A DNA stretch of 64,000 nucleotides from Hortaea werneckii (Eukaryota; Ascomycota; Dothideomycetes; Mycosphaerellales; Teratosphaeriaceae): positions 310,001 through 374,000 of the forward strand of contig JBAOKB010000037.1 of NCBI GenBank assembly GCA_037044905.1, written 5' to 3'. The position numbers and the translations under genes were made by a program. Below the pieces are notes generated by a model. The model saw nothing but the letters and a program-made list of their open reading frames with translations. It had not been told where the DNA came from and made no database searches. The stretch's first letter is position 1. Each line of letters begins with the position of its first letter. This document shows, piece after piece, positions 43,550 through 54,275 of this stretch.

Positions 43550-44116
43550 TTAACACATCGATATCAGCACGGGCCGATTATGGCACGTGAGCCGACGTAA
43601 TGCAATATATTCAGCGCAATTTGAAGCTGCGCCGGGTGCGAGAAGCTACTTTGGTAGTAAAGATCGCTTCGAAGGTTGTATTCCTGCAAGTTAGTCGCGA
43701 GAAGTGTTGTTCTCATGCGCACGCCAAATGCCTAGGTTGTCATGACTTCGACCTAGAGTTGACAGCCGGTTTGTGGAAGCGTCCAAACTGCAGACATGCG
43801 TACGCGATAGCTCTTCAGTCTGAATTTGACACGAAGGGAATTTACCTAGGTACCTTTCACTCGCAATCTTACCTAGGAGTATACATGACAAAGCGCCTGA
43901 TGTCGTGAGAGTTCGCGCAGACATTACATAACTCCAGAATATCGTTTGGGCGATATCCTACACAACTACCTAGGTAGGTACCCCAATGCCCACCGAACCT
44001 GGCGATTTCGCCTCCCTCGCGGGTATCTCTCTCTCCCTCCCTGTGCCTATTTTCCCCGAACGCCGAGCCGTCATTCCAGTATCTACAGTACATGATAAGT
44101 TAGTTCGACCAACCTT
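43550..44116. other. Intergenic region between tRNA-Trp and annexin
   Basis: 567 bases holding a cluster of three TACCTAGGTA-type motifs; no coding sequence supported. Confidence 0.5.
43843..43976. repeat. Cluster of TACCTAGGTA-type palindromes
   Basis: Exact palindromes at 43843-43852 and 43967-43976 with a variant (TACCTAGGAG) at 43870. The first and last are flanked by further GTACC/GGTACC-like bases, extending local symmetry. Confidence 0.8.
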
Positions 44117-45597
44117 TTAACGAGGAGGTACGCCAATACATGCCAGCATCAGCTTCTCATAGTCGCCACTGGTCTCGCCCTTAATGCGGTCGGCCAGGTC
44201 CTTCTTGTAGAAATGGCGGTATGCAGACTTGGCTTGGTGGAGTCGGTCGCGGCTCCAGTGAATGGCGATGACGCGACGGATGAGAGCCTTGTCCTTGGTG
44301 CCTAGGCCTCGCATGGCGTCTTCGAGGAGGTCGGCATCGTGCTTGGCTGGGTCCTCGGCGCGGCAGACCATGTAAAGTAGTGCATCCTCCTGAACGGTTC
44401 AGAGTCAGCGAATGCTCCAGTACTTGTAGTCACTTGTTCGACTTACCATGTGGCCTGAAAATTCTTTCTTGATTACGTCCTGGAGCGAGCGATGGTACTT
44501 CTGCTGATAGCCCTGAGAGATAGCCCTGAGCTGCCCATCCGAGCGTGAAGATATGATGCTGCACGCTTGAAGTTCATCGGTACCCATCTGTCCCTCGGTA
44601 GCCCGGTAGAGCTCGTTGATATCAGCGTCTATCTGCTGCGGAATGACAGGGGCAGAGTCCTCGTTACGACGGGCGGCCATGACCATATCAAACAGTCTTT
44701 CTGTCTTCATAGACAGATCACCCTTAACATCCGACTCGAGCGATTTGCGGTACATGTGTTGATAATGCCTCTTAATGGCTTGCAAGTCCGCGTTGCTACG
44801 AGAAAGCAGAACTTCGTTCATTGCAGCCTCCTTAGTCCCCATTCCCTTGATTGATTCATGGAGTTCGTAGCAGTCCTGCTCGAGTGGTCCGCGCAACATC
44901 GCTTCCAATCCTTCGCGGAAGTAGCCTGACGTTTCTGAATGTACGTCCTTTACCAAATCGCGGCGATGCTGCTGGTGGAACGCAGCTTTGACTCCATTGA
45001 TCTCCAGAGGGCCTAGAGAGCCCAGTACGCGCACAAGCAACTTCTCGTCGGTGCCAAAGCCCTTCATAGCCCGCCGGAGATCGTCAGCAGCCTGGCGGAG
45101 GTCGGCGTTAGGCATCTGTCCTGGGACGTAGCCCGGTGATGGTGGCGTAGGAGCTGCTGGTGGTCCACCGTATCCGCCGTACTGGCCTGGCGGTGGGCCT
45201 GGCGGTGGTGCTCCGTATTGACCCGGGGGAGGGCCTGGTGGCGGCGCATGTCCGTACTGGCCAGGGGGCGGCTGTCCGTACGGTGACTGGCCTGGCGGAG
45301 GACCGTAGGGGCCGCCCTGGGGAGGATAAGGGGAACCTCCCATTGGTGGACCGTAACCTTGATTCATTGGCTGACCTGGAGGCGGACCTGGAGGAGGTCG
45401 GTTGTATCCTTGGTTTCCGTAAGGCTGCTGGGGTGGAGGATAGCCGCCCTGTTGAGGCGGATACGGCGAATCTAAGTACTTGTTAGTCTATGACTGCGCC
45501 CCCTCTTCAGCTGGACTGGACAAGCAAGGAGCCTGAATCCTTCGTGGAACTCACGCGATGGATACCCCGATGGGGGTCCTTGGTTGTAGTACGACAT
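44117..45597 (-). CDS. Annexin with Pro/Gly/Tyr-rich N-terminal tail
   Basis: Calcium-dependent phospholipid-binding protein, 446 aa. Exons 45555-45597, 44447-45471 and 44117-44389, with introns of 83 nt (GTGAGT to CTTAG) and 57 nt (GTAAGT to TTCAG). The first ~120 residues are a low-complexity tail with repeated PPGQYG and PPPGPPPGQ units, as in annexin VII/XI-type and fungal annexins. Four annexin repeats follow. Type-2 calcium loops are partly kept: KGFGTDEKLL (repeat 1), KGMGTKEAAM (repeat 2), EGQMGTDELQ (repeat 3) and RGLGTKDKAL (repeat 4). The last exon supplies the fourth repeat (EDALLYMVCRAEDP to GDYEKLMLACIG). No frame breaks; exon sizes sum to whole codons. Confidence 0.94.
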
Positions 45598-47832
45598 GTT
45601 TAAGGAGTCAGCACCTCAGGCGCAGTAAGGGATAATATTTCTCTTGGCAGTATCTGGAGCGAATACTTTTAGATGGCAAGGAGCGTGGACCAAGTGAAGC
45701 TGTCTATATGAAGCCACATCGCCACAAAGACTACTCGTGATAGTTGTCGTCAGAAGGCAGCCGCGCCTCCATCCTACGGTTACGCCCGCACGCGGCAACG
45801 TCGCCCTCGACGACTCATCCTGCCAGCCAAGCCAGGCACTGCATCATGGTGGCGGGAGGCGGGGCAGTGTTTAGTGAGAGCTTTCCGGATGGCCGGTAGC
45901 CAAGAGTCTAACGGATCTCGTGTCATTCACCTGTCCTCGAACGCACATGCGTGCACAATGTCGTTCCCGGCCCTGTCGACCAACTTCAGCCGTCTGTGCC
46001 GTCGTCTCCATTGTACGCAGGTCGGGTGGTGAGCTATGGCAGTGCTGTGCAGTGCCACCATTTCGGCCATGCGCGCCGAGATGCCCCCACCAATTCCCGA
46101 TCGTTCGGATCTTATCGAGCGGCGTCAATTCTCTTTGCTTGCCTTCAGACGACGAGCTCACAGTTCCTGCTTGTCTAATATATCCCACGATGAAAGGACC
46201 TTTTATACACAGCAGGTCACTGCACATAGGACCCACAGTACGACTGCCTTGTTCTACCTATTCATGCTAAAGGCTGGTCCACGATGCCTCCTAGAATCTG
46301 CCCTGTCATAACCAGTAAAACCTTGTCTGTCTTCTGTCCTCGTGAGGGCCCCATGCTATGTATAGGTATGATTGCAAGGCGCCCGGTTGCAAGGCAATCA
46401 GCGTTGCCGAAGGTTGTGTTTGAGGCTCAACACAGACAAGGGTGCAGTGAAGGCCAAGCGACGTCTCTACTGACTTCACTATTAGATTGAGAAACATGCT
46501 CTGCGATCACGTCGATGGGCTGAGCTCAATTGCAGATCTGTGAGACGGAAGAGTCGGGGCTGCTGTACTCCTCTTCTCCGTATGACAATGATCTTGATGT
46601 CTGCCGGTTTCGAAGCGGTCGTGAGCCATGCTGGCTATAGGACGGAATGCAGATACTCTCCTAGAAAGTCGGGGCCTTCTCTCCAGATGACGTGGATGAG
46701 GATACTCTGAACAACCGACGTGTCTCGAAGATTAAGACCTGGTGTTCTGGACCAACCCGAGCAACGCATTACCGCAATGTGGCTCCTACCTCCCAGGCTG
46801 ACTGAAGTCTCCACCACTGTTGTTTCTGAGGAAATGTGGATGCAACACGACTTTCCTTCGGGATGGAACTGCCAGTCAGCTTCTTCGGTATCACGACAAG
46901 CCCATGTCGGGACGGCAACCAGCTCTTTCCCTCTCCACTGCCCGTCACATTTCATCTCCCTGGTCAGGAGCAGCAGTAGAAATAGTAGGGCTCATGTCCG
47001 AGTGACAGCAAGGTCGAGGGTTGGATTTGGGCCGGGTTGGCTTTGTCACTTTGCGCGAGTGTGATGATCGCTTGAGCAACGTGGTCATAGATGAGCGAGT
47101 CGATTGTCACAACAGTGCGCGTTTTGATAGCGTTTGGCCCTATGCCTCTATGTCCTTTTTTCGAAATAGAGACAACGATTGGCTTCTGTGTGCACTGCGT
47201 TGACTCTTCCGGTTGTCCATCTCACATCTCTATCGCGCTCCCTGGAAGACGAAAAGAAAATAGCTAGGGGGAAAAGAGAAGAAAAGAAGGGGGGGGGGGG
47301 GGGGGGGGGGGGGGGGGAGTGGGAATGCATAATCTATCAACCTTATATATTTCCCTAGAAATAACTAAGAGGAGCATCGGTAGGTAATTCGTCAGATTCA
47401 GATGAGCAGATGGATGGCCGGGAAGAAAAGATATCGTGAAGCACAACGTAAGTTCTTAGGGCTATGTTAGGGTTACGCAGGGTTACAGGAAAATCATCCC
47501 AGGAACCTCAGCTACCCTAAACATAGTACCGTCTTGACATTTAACGCCTCCAATCATAGCGAGGCAAGGCAGTGGTGTGGCATGGGAAATAGTGTGCTCG
47601 GTCACCATCATCCCTGCTCTGGGAAAAGGGGAGCGAACGGGGCAAATCCCAAATGTAGATGTCAGCATGAGGACCATGCATAAACCTGCCCTGCCCTCCC
47701 TTTTGTAGGTAAAGAAGGCAAAAAGCGATGAAGTTTAATACCACCCAAGGAATAGATACCGATCCCTATACTCTCCAACCCAGCGTCATTGGGCGAACCT
47801 GACCACTTATAAAACCTTACAATCATAAAATA
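45598..47832. other. Intergenic region of 2.2 kb with a poly-G tract
   Basis: Between annexin start and Nup82 stop. Short frames only; none defended as a gene. Contains a 29-base G run at 47289-47317 next to a purine-rich GAAAAGAAGG stretch. Confidence 0.4.
47289..47317. repeat. Poly-G tract, 29 bases
   Basis: Uninterrupted G run; its true length is uncertain given the homopolymer problems elsewhere in this sequence. Confidence 0.9.
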
Positions 47833-50604
47833 TCAAGCAGAGACACCAAGCCTCGCCAACCGCTCCGCGACCCCCTCCACCAAAGCCGTCTCGCGCTCCA
47901 ACAGCGCCATAACCTGCTGCAACTTCTGCTTACGGAAATCGCCATGCACCGGGGCGGCAGCAGTACTACCACCAATCCTCTTCGTCCCAGAAGAATCCCC
48001 TTCCTCTCCAGCACCTCCGCGCCGCTGTTCAGCATGCTCGACAGCCTCACCAGCCTGCCTCACCAGCTTCTCGTGCAACTCCCTCGCAGCCTGTAACCTC
48101 TTCACCAACGAGCTACCAATATGCTGCTCACTTTCCCTGGAATCCTGCCCATCTTCAACTCTCTCATCGACAGGAGCAGACAACAATCCCATCCCGGTCC
48201 CCTGACCACCACCGTCCTCCTCACCAGCGCCCACACTAACCCTCATTCTCTCAACCTCCTTGGCGAACCCTTGCTCCCTCACACTCAAAGGCCTCCCCCC
48301 ACTAGCCCCACCACCCAGCCGTCCCATCTTCGCCCGCAACCGCTCAACCCGCTCATTCAACTCCACAGTCCGCTCATGGGCCTCATTAGCCCTAACCTCG
48401 ACCCGATCCTTCTTATCCAAACTCTCGCCCTCACCTTCACTATCGGCCTCGCTACCCGCCTCGTCCGTTCCGACAACGACATCGACTTTATCCCGGATTT
48501 CGCGGACGCGACGGATCTGATCGAGGAGTTCGGAGCGCATGCGTTCGCAGCGCCGGAAGAGCTCGGAGGCCGCGAGGCCGAGCCCGTGGGTCTCCGCGGC
48601 GATGAGGCGGTGGGCGTCGGTGAGGAATTGTAGGGTGGCGGGGGAATAGCGGATTTGTTGGCCGCCGGCGGCGGTGGGCCCGAGGCGGTGGTGTTGCGCG
48701 GCTTCCTTTGCGAAGGCCGGGAGGCCAGAGGGGGTGAAGAAGGTTTCGGCTGGGAGGTACGGGGCACGGGGTTCGGGGGCTTCGAGGAGGCGGCTTTCGC
48801 TGGGTGGGAGGGTGAGGGAGGCGTCGGGGGCGTAGGGGTTTGATGGGGGGAGGGGAAGTGCGAGGAGAGCGGAGAGAGGGGAGTTGGGGTTTGCTAGGGT
48901 GAGGATGAGACATCCGCCGAGACCTGCTGGGGAAAGGATGGCGAGAGCGGTGTTGATGGTTTGCTGGGACTCGGTGGTCAGACGGATGGGCTGCGTGATG
49001 GCTGTTGCAGTGCTCTCAAGTAGGATATTAAACCGGAAGTCTGCGCCTTGCTCTTGCGCATGCGCAAGCTCGTCTTCGAGCGTCTGGGTCCAGGGTTGGA
49101 AGTCGAGAGTGTAGACGCCCGAGGGCGTAGTTGCGAGGAGCTCATAGCGGTTTGCTGGAGAGGGCGTAAATGTCGGCCAGCCCTCAACATCCACTTCCGG
49201 GTTGGATAGATCAAGAGTCTCGTACACAAGGAGGCTGCGTTCGACGTCTTCGTCCGAAAATGTATAGAATGAGCTGTCGTTGCGGGTTGCTCGCTTCGTT
49301 GGAAGCCATTCGGCTTCAACCCCGTCAAGGTCGAGACAGACGTGAACTTTGCTTGTGGAAGTCGCAACGCAGACGATACCCACGCTGAGACCTGGCTCTT
49401 CGTCCACCACCTCGTCTTCGTCGTAGAGGGATTCATCGTTGATCTTGGCACCGATAACGTGAATGTCAGTAATTTCGCCAATGTCATTGTCAGTCCCGAC
49501 ATAAAAGGGACCCTGCAGCTTCGGTAATGCACCGGGCCTCGCAGGCCTATTGTATACGTCTATCAGGTCAAATTCGTTCGCACCCGGTAACGAGATCGGT
49601 TCTTGCTCGTCGAGGTCGGCAAGCCATCGGGTCTGCTGATCTGCCACTCTCTTCTCGTCCTCGGTAGCATCGGGGTCATGAGAGATAGCCCTTGTCTTCG
49701 CGACGACACTTGTGCTGAGACTTGGGAGGAGTGTAGAGGTCGCTCGCCACTTGCTCGGTAAGAAGGGGCACAATGCGTAGACATCCCCTTCGCCCATTGC
49801 AACCCACAGAGTCATGGCTGCCCAGCCACTCTCATCATCTGTGCCTGAACCGCCAAAGCAGGCGGCATGGACGTCCATCTCGACATTGTCTGGGGAAAAG
49901 CCTTTGTTCACACCGTACTTGGAGGCGGAGAAATCGGCCTGGGTGGTGGTCGCATTGGCCAGCTTCTTCAGGTCCACAGCGAGCGACGGCTCATCGAAGG
50001 AAGACAGGTCACTGCGTTCGAGCTCCCACAGTCTCACACAAGCGTCGCGCGCGACTGTCACTAAGCAGTTGCCCGAGGGAGACAGCGGATGCCAGAGTGC
50101 AGAGACGAGTGGCGACTGCTCCAGAACATGTGCGGTCGGACCAACCTGGTACGTCTTGATGCGCAAGGGCTCGTACGATCCCGAGGTCAGATGACTGGAG
50201 GAGGGGAGGGTCGCAACATGGCAGGTATGGGACGTGAGAATAGCAATGAAGTCTCCGGATGGTGAGACAGACAGCTGCTGGATCGGCCGGGCAACGGACG
50301 TCTTCAGCACACGATACCGTCGATCCTCTTCCTCTGCCTCCTGATCCTCCGCCGGCTCATCCATGCCATGGCTGCGGTCCCACACCTCGCCGGCGCTCTT
50401 CAGCTGCTCAAGATCCGCCCATCGTAGCTCCGAGCCGACCGCCACAAAGACCTCGGTGCCGCGGTGGGCCAAGCGTTTCACTGGACCATTGTAGCGGGGG
50501 GTGGTTGTGTCCGCGCCCAGTCTCTGGTCGGAGTGGAAGAGCTGGAAGCCTGGAGTTGGACGGGAGAAATAAGGGAGGGCGCGGGCGAGGGTCTTGGCGG
50601 GCAT
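47833..50604 (-). CDS. nup82: Nucleoporin Nup82/Nup88 family
   Basis: Component of the cytoplasmic-face Nup82 complex of the nuclear pore. 923 aa, single exon. The N-terminal ~550 residues form a WD/beta-propeller-like domain (blocks IQQLSVSPSGDFIAILTSHT, VSALWHPLSPSGNCLVTVAR, DACVRLWELE and SGVYTLDFQPW). The C-terminal third is rich in Glu/Arg with heptad-like spacing (ELFRRCERMRSELLDQIRRV, ERTVELNERVERLRAKMG, KRLQAARELHEKLVRQAGEA), consistent with the coiled coil that docks Nup159/Nsp1. The start at 50604 (MPAKTLARALPYFSR) is chosen over 50805 because the upstream extension is unlike the family. The gene is intact over 2.8 kb, a contrast with the broken genes in this window. High GC third positions produce long shadow frames. 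Confidence 0.85.
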   Translation of the reverse strand: MPAKTLARALPYFSRPTPGFQLFHSDQRLGADTTTPRYNGPVKRLAHRGTEVFVAVGSELRWADLEQLKSAGEVWDRSHGMDEPAEDQEAEEEDRRYRVLKTSVARPIQQLSVSPSGDFIAILTSHTCHVATLPSSSHLTSGSYEPLRIKTYQVGPTAHVLEQSPLVSALWHPLSPSGNCLVTVARDACVRLWELERSDLSSFDEPSLAVDLKKLANATTTQADFSASKYGVNKGFSPDNVEMDVHAACFGGSGTDDESGWAAMTLWVAMGEGDVYALCPFLPSKWRATSTLLPSLSTSVVAKTRAISHDPDATEDEKRVADQQTRWLADLDEQEPISLPGANEFDLIDVYNRPARPGALPKLQGPFYVGTDNDIGEITDIHVIGAKINDESLYDEDEVVDEEPGLSVGIVCVATSTSKVHVCLDLDGVEAEWLPTKRATRNDSSFYTFSDEDVERSLLVYETLDLSNPEVDVEGWPTFTPSPANRYELLATTPSGVYTLDFQPWTQTLEDELAHAQEQGADFRFNILLESTATAITQPIRLTTESQQTINTALAILSPAGLGGCLILTLANPNSPLSALLALPLPPSNPYAPDASLTLPPSESRLLEAPEPRAPYLPAETFFTPSGLPAFAKEAAQHHRLGPTAAGGQQIRYSPATLQFLTDAHRLIAAETHGLGLAASELFRRCERMRSELLDQIRRVREIRDKVDVVVGTDEAGSEADSEGEGESLDKKDRVEVRANEAHERTVELNERVERLRAKMGRLGGGASGGRPLSVREQGFAKEVERMRVSVGAGEEDGGGQGTGMGLLSAPVDERVEDGQDSRESEQHIGSSLVKRLQAARELHEKLVRQAGEAVEHAEQRRGGAGEEGDSSGTKRIGGSTAAAPVHGDFRKQKLQQVMALLERETALVEGVAERLARLGVSA

Positions 50605-50905
50605 GATGGTGGTACAGGTAGTGAAGGCGGTTGAAGTTATCTCGTTGTTGCAACCATGTCTCGCTCCATATGTGTGTGTGTATATGTGTATCAGTCCCGG
50701 CCTCGTTTGTCCTTCCGGAGCTTCCCAACTTTCAACTGAAGCGCGTCCAGCTCGCGTCAAACTTCGACCCGGAGCTTGGACCAAGGGAAGCTGGGGCTGC
50801 AGCAACGCATGTGAAACCCCAGTTGAGCTCTTCCGCCATCAATAATCATCCTTCACTTCCTCTCCTTCCCACGGTTGGTCTGCGCAACACCTCTTCGCAG
50901 CAACC
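50605..50905. promoter_or_regulatory. Divergent promoter region of nup82 and cbc2
   Basis: 301 bases between divergent starts, with a TG-rich tract around 50665-50690. No named site assigned. Confidence 0.5.
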
Positions 50906-51518
50906 ATGCCTCAATTCCAGATGCGCCACACCGTCGACCGGCTCGACAAACCCTCCTCGTACGCCATGAGCAAGTACAAGAAGCGCAAGCGGCACGAGCC
51001 CCGCGACCAGGACGACCACGAGATGCAACGCCAGCCGGACTACGAAGACAAGCTCGCCACCGCCACCACCCTCTACGTCGGCAACCTAAGGTGAGTAAAC
51101 AGCATCACGCTCTGCCAGGGTCTATGCAATAGCATCCCACTAATGAACGAATGCAAACAGCTTCTACACAACCGAAGAACAAATCTCCGTCCTCTTCTCC
51201 AAATGCGGCGAGCTCAAACGCCTTATCATGGGTTTGGACCGCTTCACCAAAACCCCCTGCGGCTTCTGCTTCGTGGAGTACTACAACCACGAGGACGCGC
51301 TAGACTGTCTGAAGTACATCGGGGGTACGAAGCTGGACGAGCGCATCATCCGGTGCGATCTGGACGAGGGTTTTAGTGAGGGGAGACAGTACGGGAGAGG
51401 GAAGTCTGGGGGTCAGGTGCGCGATGAGTATCGTGAGGAGTTTGATCCGGGGCGGGGTGGGTACGGGAAGAAGATTCGGGAGGATGCCGTGGAGGAAGGG
51501 TATGGGATGGGGTTGTAG
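50906..51518 (+). CDS. cbc2: Nuclear cap-binding complex subunit 2 (CBP20)
   Basis: Binds the m7G cap of nascent RNA with Cbc1. 180 aa from exons 50906-51090 and 51161-51518 (70-nt intron, GTGAGT to AACAG). N-terminal Tyr-containing helix region (VDRLDKPSSYAMSKYKKRKR) followed by an RRM: RNP2 TTLYVGNLS, the YTTEEQISVLFSKCGELKRL segment, RNP1 GFCFVEYYNHEDA, and RIIRCDLDEGFSEGRQYGRG, the arginine/aspartate-rich cap-clamping region. The C-terminus is Gly/Arg/Asp-rich (EEFDPGRGGYGKK). The splice joins NLS to FYTTEEQ exactly. No frame breaks. Confidence 0.95.
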
Positions 51519-51970
51519 AGGAGGGAGGGAGAAGGAGAGGTGGAGACGGGGAGGGAGAGGAGACAGGAAAGGAAGTACAGAGAGGGGACTTTCAGTTTAC
51601 GTGGTGTGTGCAATCTAGCGACTAGGGCGTTTTGCGGCGTCTTGATATGAGGGGATGCGGGCATGTTCGAAAAAAGAGAAGGGAATAGCTGCGGGAATAC
51701 CGCCGGCTTCATTATGCATCTTCATCATGATCATCATTATTGCCCCTTATATGGGAGGCTGTTAACAAGAATTCGATCTATGCCGCGCGAGCAGCTGTAT
51801 CTATATCACTATATCAAAACTTTTTCCCCCTTTCACAAAACACCGCGCTATGCCCGCTATGCATCATCATCGATTCGTCAGTCATCATTCCGCAAGACCA
51901 GTCGCCCCCTCAAGTAGAAGGGTCAGACCTCATCAGGCCCTCACTACCCCTTCCCCAGGCAGCAGCCCCA
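51519..51970. other. Convergent intergenic region
   Basis: About 450 bases between the stops of cbc2 and the glutaminase gene; GA-rich just after cbc2. No gene seen. Confidence 0.4.
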
Positions 51971-52867
51971 TCAACCCCCTCTCGCTGCGAGACCACATCG
52001 AACAACCTCGCTCAACCACCACCCATGAATCCTCGCGTCGCCCGTCAACTCGGGATGGAACGCCGTCCCGAACACATTCCCCTGTCTGACTGCGACGATA
52101 TCCCCTTCCTCGCCAAGATCCTGCGCGCTCGTCGTCTGGTCCTGAAGAGCCTTCGCCCGACCAGGTAGACGGCCCAGTACCTCCACTTTGGCCTTGGTGG
52201 CCTGCTTCGCGGGCGCGGAGACGACCGCGTCCGTCGAAAGCTGAGTCGAAGTAGTAGCAACGTCACCGTCCGCCTCGGCAACTAAGGGATCCGTGGGAAC
52301 AGTAGAAGGGGCGGAAGCATTCACCTCAAGACCCGCCGAAGAAGAAGACGTGGAATCAAGCACTTTCTCCACAACGGGCGCGCGAATGAAAACAGTATGG
52401 AACCTCTCTGCCCCTTCACCCCCTAGAATCGCCGGCAGCGCCAACTCCGCCTCAAAACTCTCGACCTGCCTACCGAAAAAGTTCCTCTGGACCCGGACAT
52501 CTAGGCCCCCGATGAGCTGCTGGCCCGTAGCTTTGGACCGGTTGGCTTCCTCCGCCAGCAAGATCAAGCCGGCACAGGTACCCCAGACGGGTTTGCGGGC
52601 GAGTTTGACAAAGTCCCGTAAAGGCTCGAGGAGGCTGGTGCGTTCGGCGATGAGCGAGATGGAGGTGCTTTCGCCGCCGGGGATGATGAGGGCGTCGCAG
52701 GTGGCGAGGGCGGCGGGGTTCCGGACTTCGATGAAGGAGAAGGTGATAGGTTGTTGGTGGTGGTGGTGACGGTAATGCGCAGCTGCGAGCTCCAGGAGCT
52801 TGATGTGCTCGATAAACGCGCCTTGTAAGGCGAGCACGCCGATCGTCAGCTGGGTCGTCGCTGCCAT
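51971..52867 (-). CDS. sno1: Pyridoxal 5'-phosphate synthase glutaminase subunit (PdxT/Sno)
   Basis: Class I glutamine amidotransferase that feeds ammonia to the PdxS/Snz synthase for vitamin B6. 298 aa. Starts MAATTQLTIGVLALQGAFIEH; LIIPGGESTSISLIAE is the conserved GGES block; the nucleophile Cys is in VWGTCAGLILLAEE; LDVRVQRNFFGRQVESFE follows; the His-Glu pair is in GTAFHPELTGD. Between RAPVVEKVL and VEVLGRLPG lies an insert of roughly 60 Ser/Thr/Ala-rich residues absent from bacterial PdxT, apparently a disordered loop. Alternative upstream in-frame ATGs at 52924 and 52981 would add a His-rich leader and are less likely. No partner pdxS/snz gene lies in the window. No frame breaks. Confidence 0.93.
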   Translation of the reverse strand: MAATTQLTIGVLALQGAFIEHIKLLELAAAHYRHHHHQQPITFSFIEVRNPAALATCDALIIPGGESTSISLIAERTSLLEPLRDFVKLARKPVWGTCAGLILLAEEANRSKATGQQLIGGLDVRVQRNFFGRQVESFEAELALPAILGGEGAERFHTVFIRAPVVEKVLDSTSSSSAGLEVNASAPSTVPTDPLVAEADGDVATTSTQLSTDAVVSAPAKQATKAKVEVLGRLPGRAKALQDQTTSAQDLGEEGDIVAVRQGNVFGTAFHPELTGDARIHGWWLSEVVRCGLAARGG

Positions 52868-53132
52868 CGTCGCTGGGTCGGCAGCATGGTCGCCACCATG
52901 ATGACTGTGGCCGTCGGACACGTGCATACTGCTGGCGGTTGTGATAGTCCGGACGTGCAGAAGCAGGTAGGTGCCCCACAATAATCTTTCAGCCGCAGGT
53001 GAATGCCTGAGTCAGACCGGCTCCCCGGTGACTTCGGAGGTGTGTAGAAGTTTGTATGCAGGTATGACCGGCGTATCCGGAGGTGGGGGGTTCTTGATTG
53101 GGGGAGCTGGAAGAAGAGGAAAGTTCACCAAC

Positions 53133-53142
53133 TACCTAGGTA
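53133..53142. repeat. TACCTAGGTA palindrome
   Basis: Exact copy, flanked as CTACCTAGGTAG, about 265 bases upstream of the glutaminase start. Confidence 0.8.
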
Positions 53143-54265
53143 GGGGTCGGGATGGAAATGCGCAGTATGCTTTTTGGGGGGGAGTAGTGGTTTGCGAGGA
53201 ACTCTCGACCTATTCCCACGCCTGTCAAGCAGATATTCCCGGAGGTGGCAAAAGCCAATATCAATCTCAAGGGTCTCTCGAAGCGAGACTAAGTCGCTTT
53301 GGGAGCTCGAAATACAGCCGCGGTCGCAAAAGACCCCTCCTCGATATACCTTCTGATCCTCTCAGGCGGCAATCTAGAAATGGTCCAATGAAGCCGACTT
53401 GGTGGGATCAGCGTGAAGATAGAGGATCCTTCCCCGGCCGCGAATCAGCGCACGCCAAGCCAAGATACCGGAAACAAGATAGTTGAAGCCTGAGGTATTT
53501 TCCCGTCAGAACCCTTGGAGCTTCTCGCGAGCCTCCACTTTGGTCGGGAGGGTCTTGTTGCGGCTGGCTGCGATCGCAGTTGAGTCAACCAAGTGCTTGC
53601 CAGCGAGACCGTGTGGGCGGGGAGAGATCTCCGTGGTGCTGATCTCAGATCTGAATAACACGCACATCCACTCTGCACGCAAGACCCAGAAAAACGAAAA
53701 AAGCCAGTCTACAGAGTTTACATGTGTGAAGGAGGGAAAAAATTGAGTGGAAGCAGTGGTTTGGCGCGGTGGAGGCGGAAGCATAGCGGTATTCTAAAAA
53801 ATCCCCGACGCTCTGGATAGGGCTTTTGCGATTCGGATTGGAAGAAGTTTCTTCGCTGCATCTCCGGTCAGATAGTTTTGGTGAGACGCGTTGTACAGGG
53901 TTTGAGAAATCTACGGTAGCCTTGAGTCCATCACATCGACAACGAGTGACATGAAAATGCCTTGAGTCGACGTCTTCGCGACTTTGCCGAGCAAGAGTCA
54001 ATCGCTGCAGGACGGCTGAGATCTCTGACGCATGGTGGACAGCCTTGCTGCACCGTGATCATGGCCAAGGACTCGTGACAAGCGCCTTTGCGGATCTTCT
54101 CTCGTAAAATAGGATCCTTGCAGGACAGGCTCAAGCGGTGCGGTTGTGACGTCGACGTTTCTATCTCGAGAGACAAGCTTCGTGCACGGATCGGCTCTCC
54201 GTGTCGGATCCGTGATGTGAGCGGATTGCTTTCGGCAGCCGAGTGAGCTGCAATACTATGTACAG

Positions 54266-54275
54266 TACCTAGGTA
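54266..54275. repeat. TACCTAGGTA palindrome
   Basis: Exact copy flanked by TGTACAG and TGTACAC, about 1 kb upstream of the PPTase start. Confidence 0.8.
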
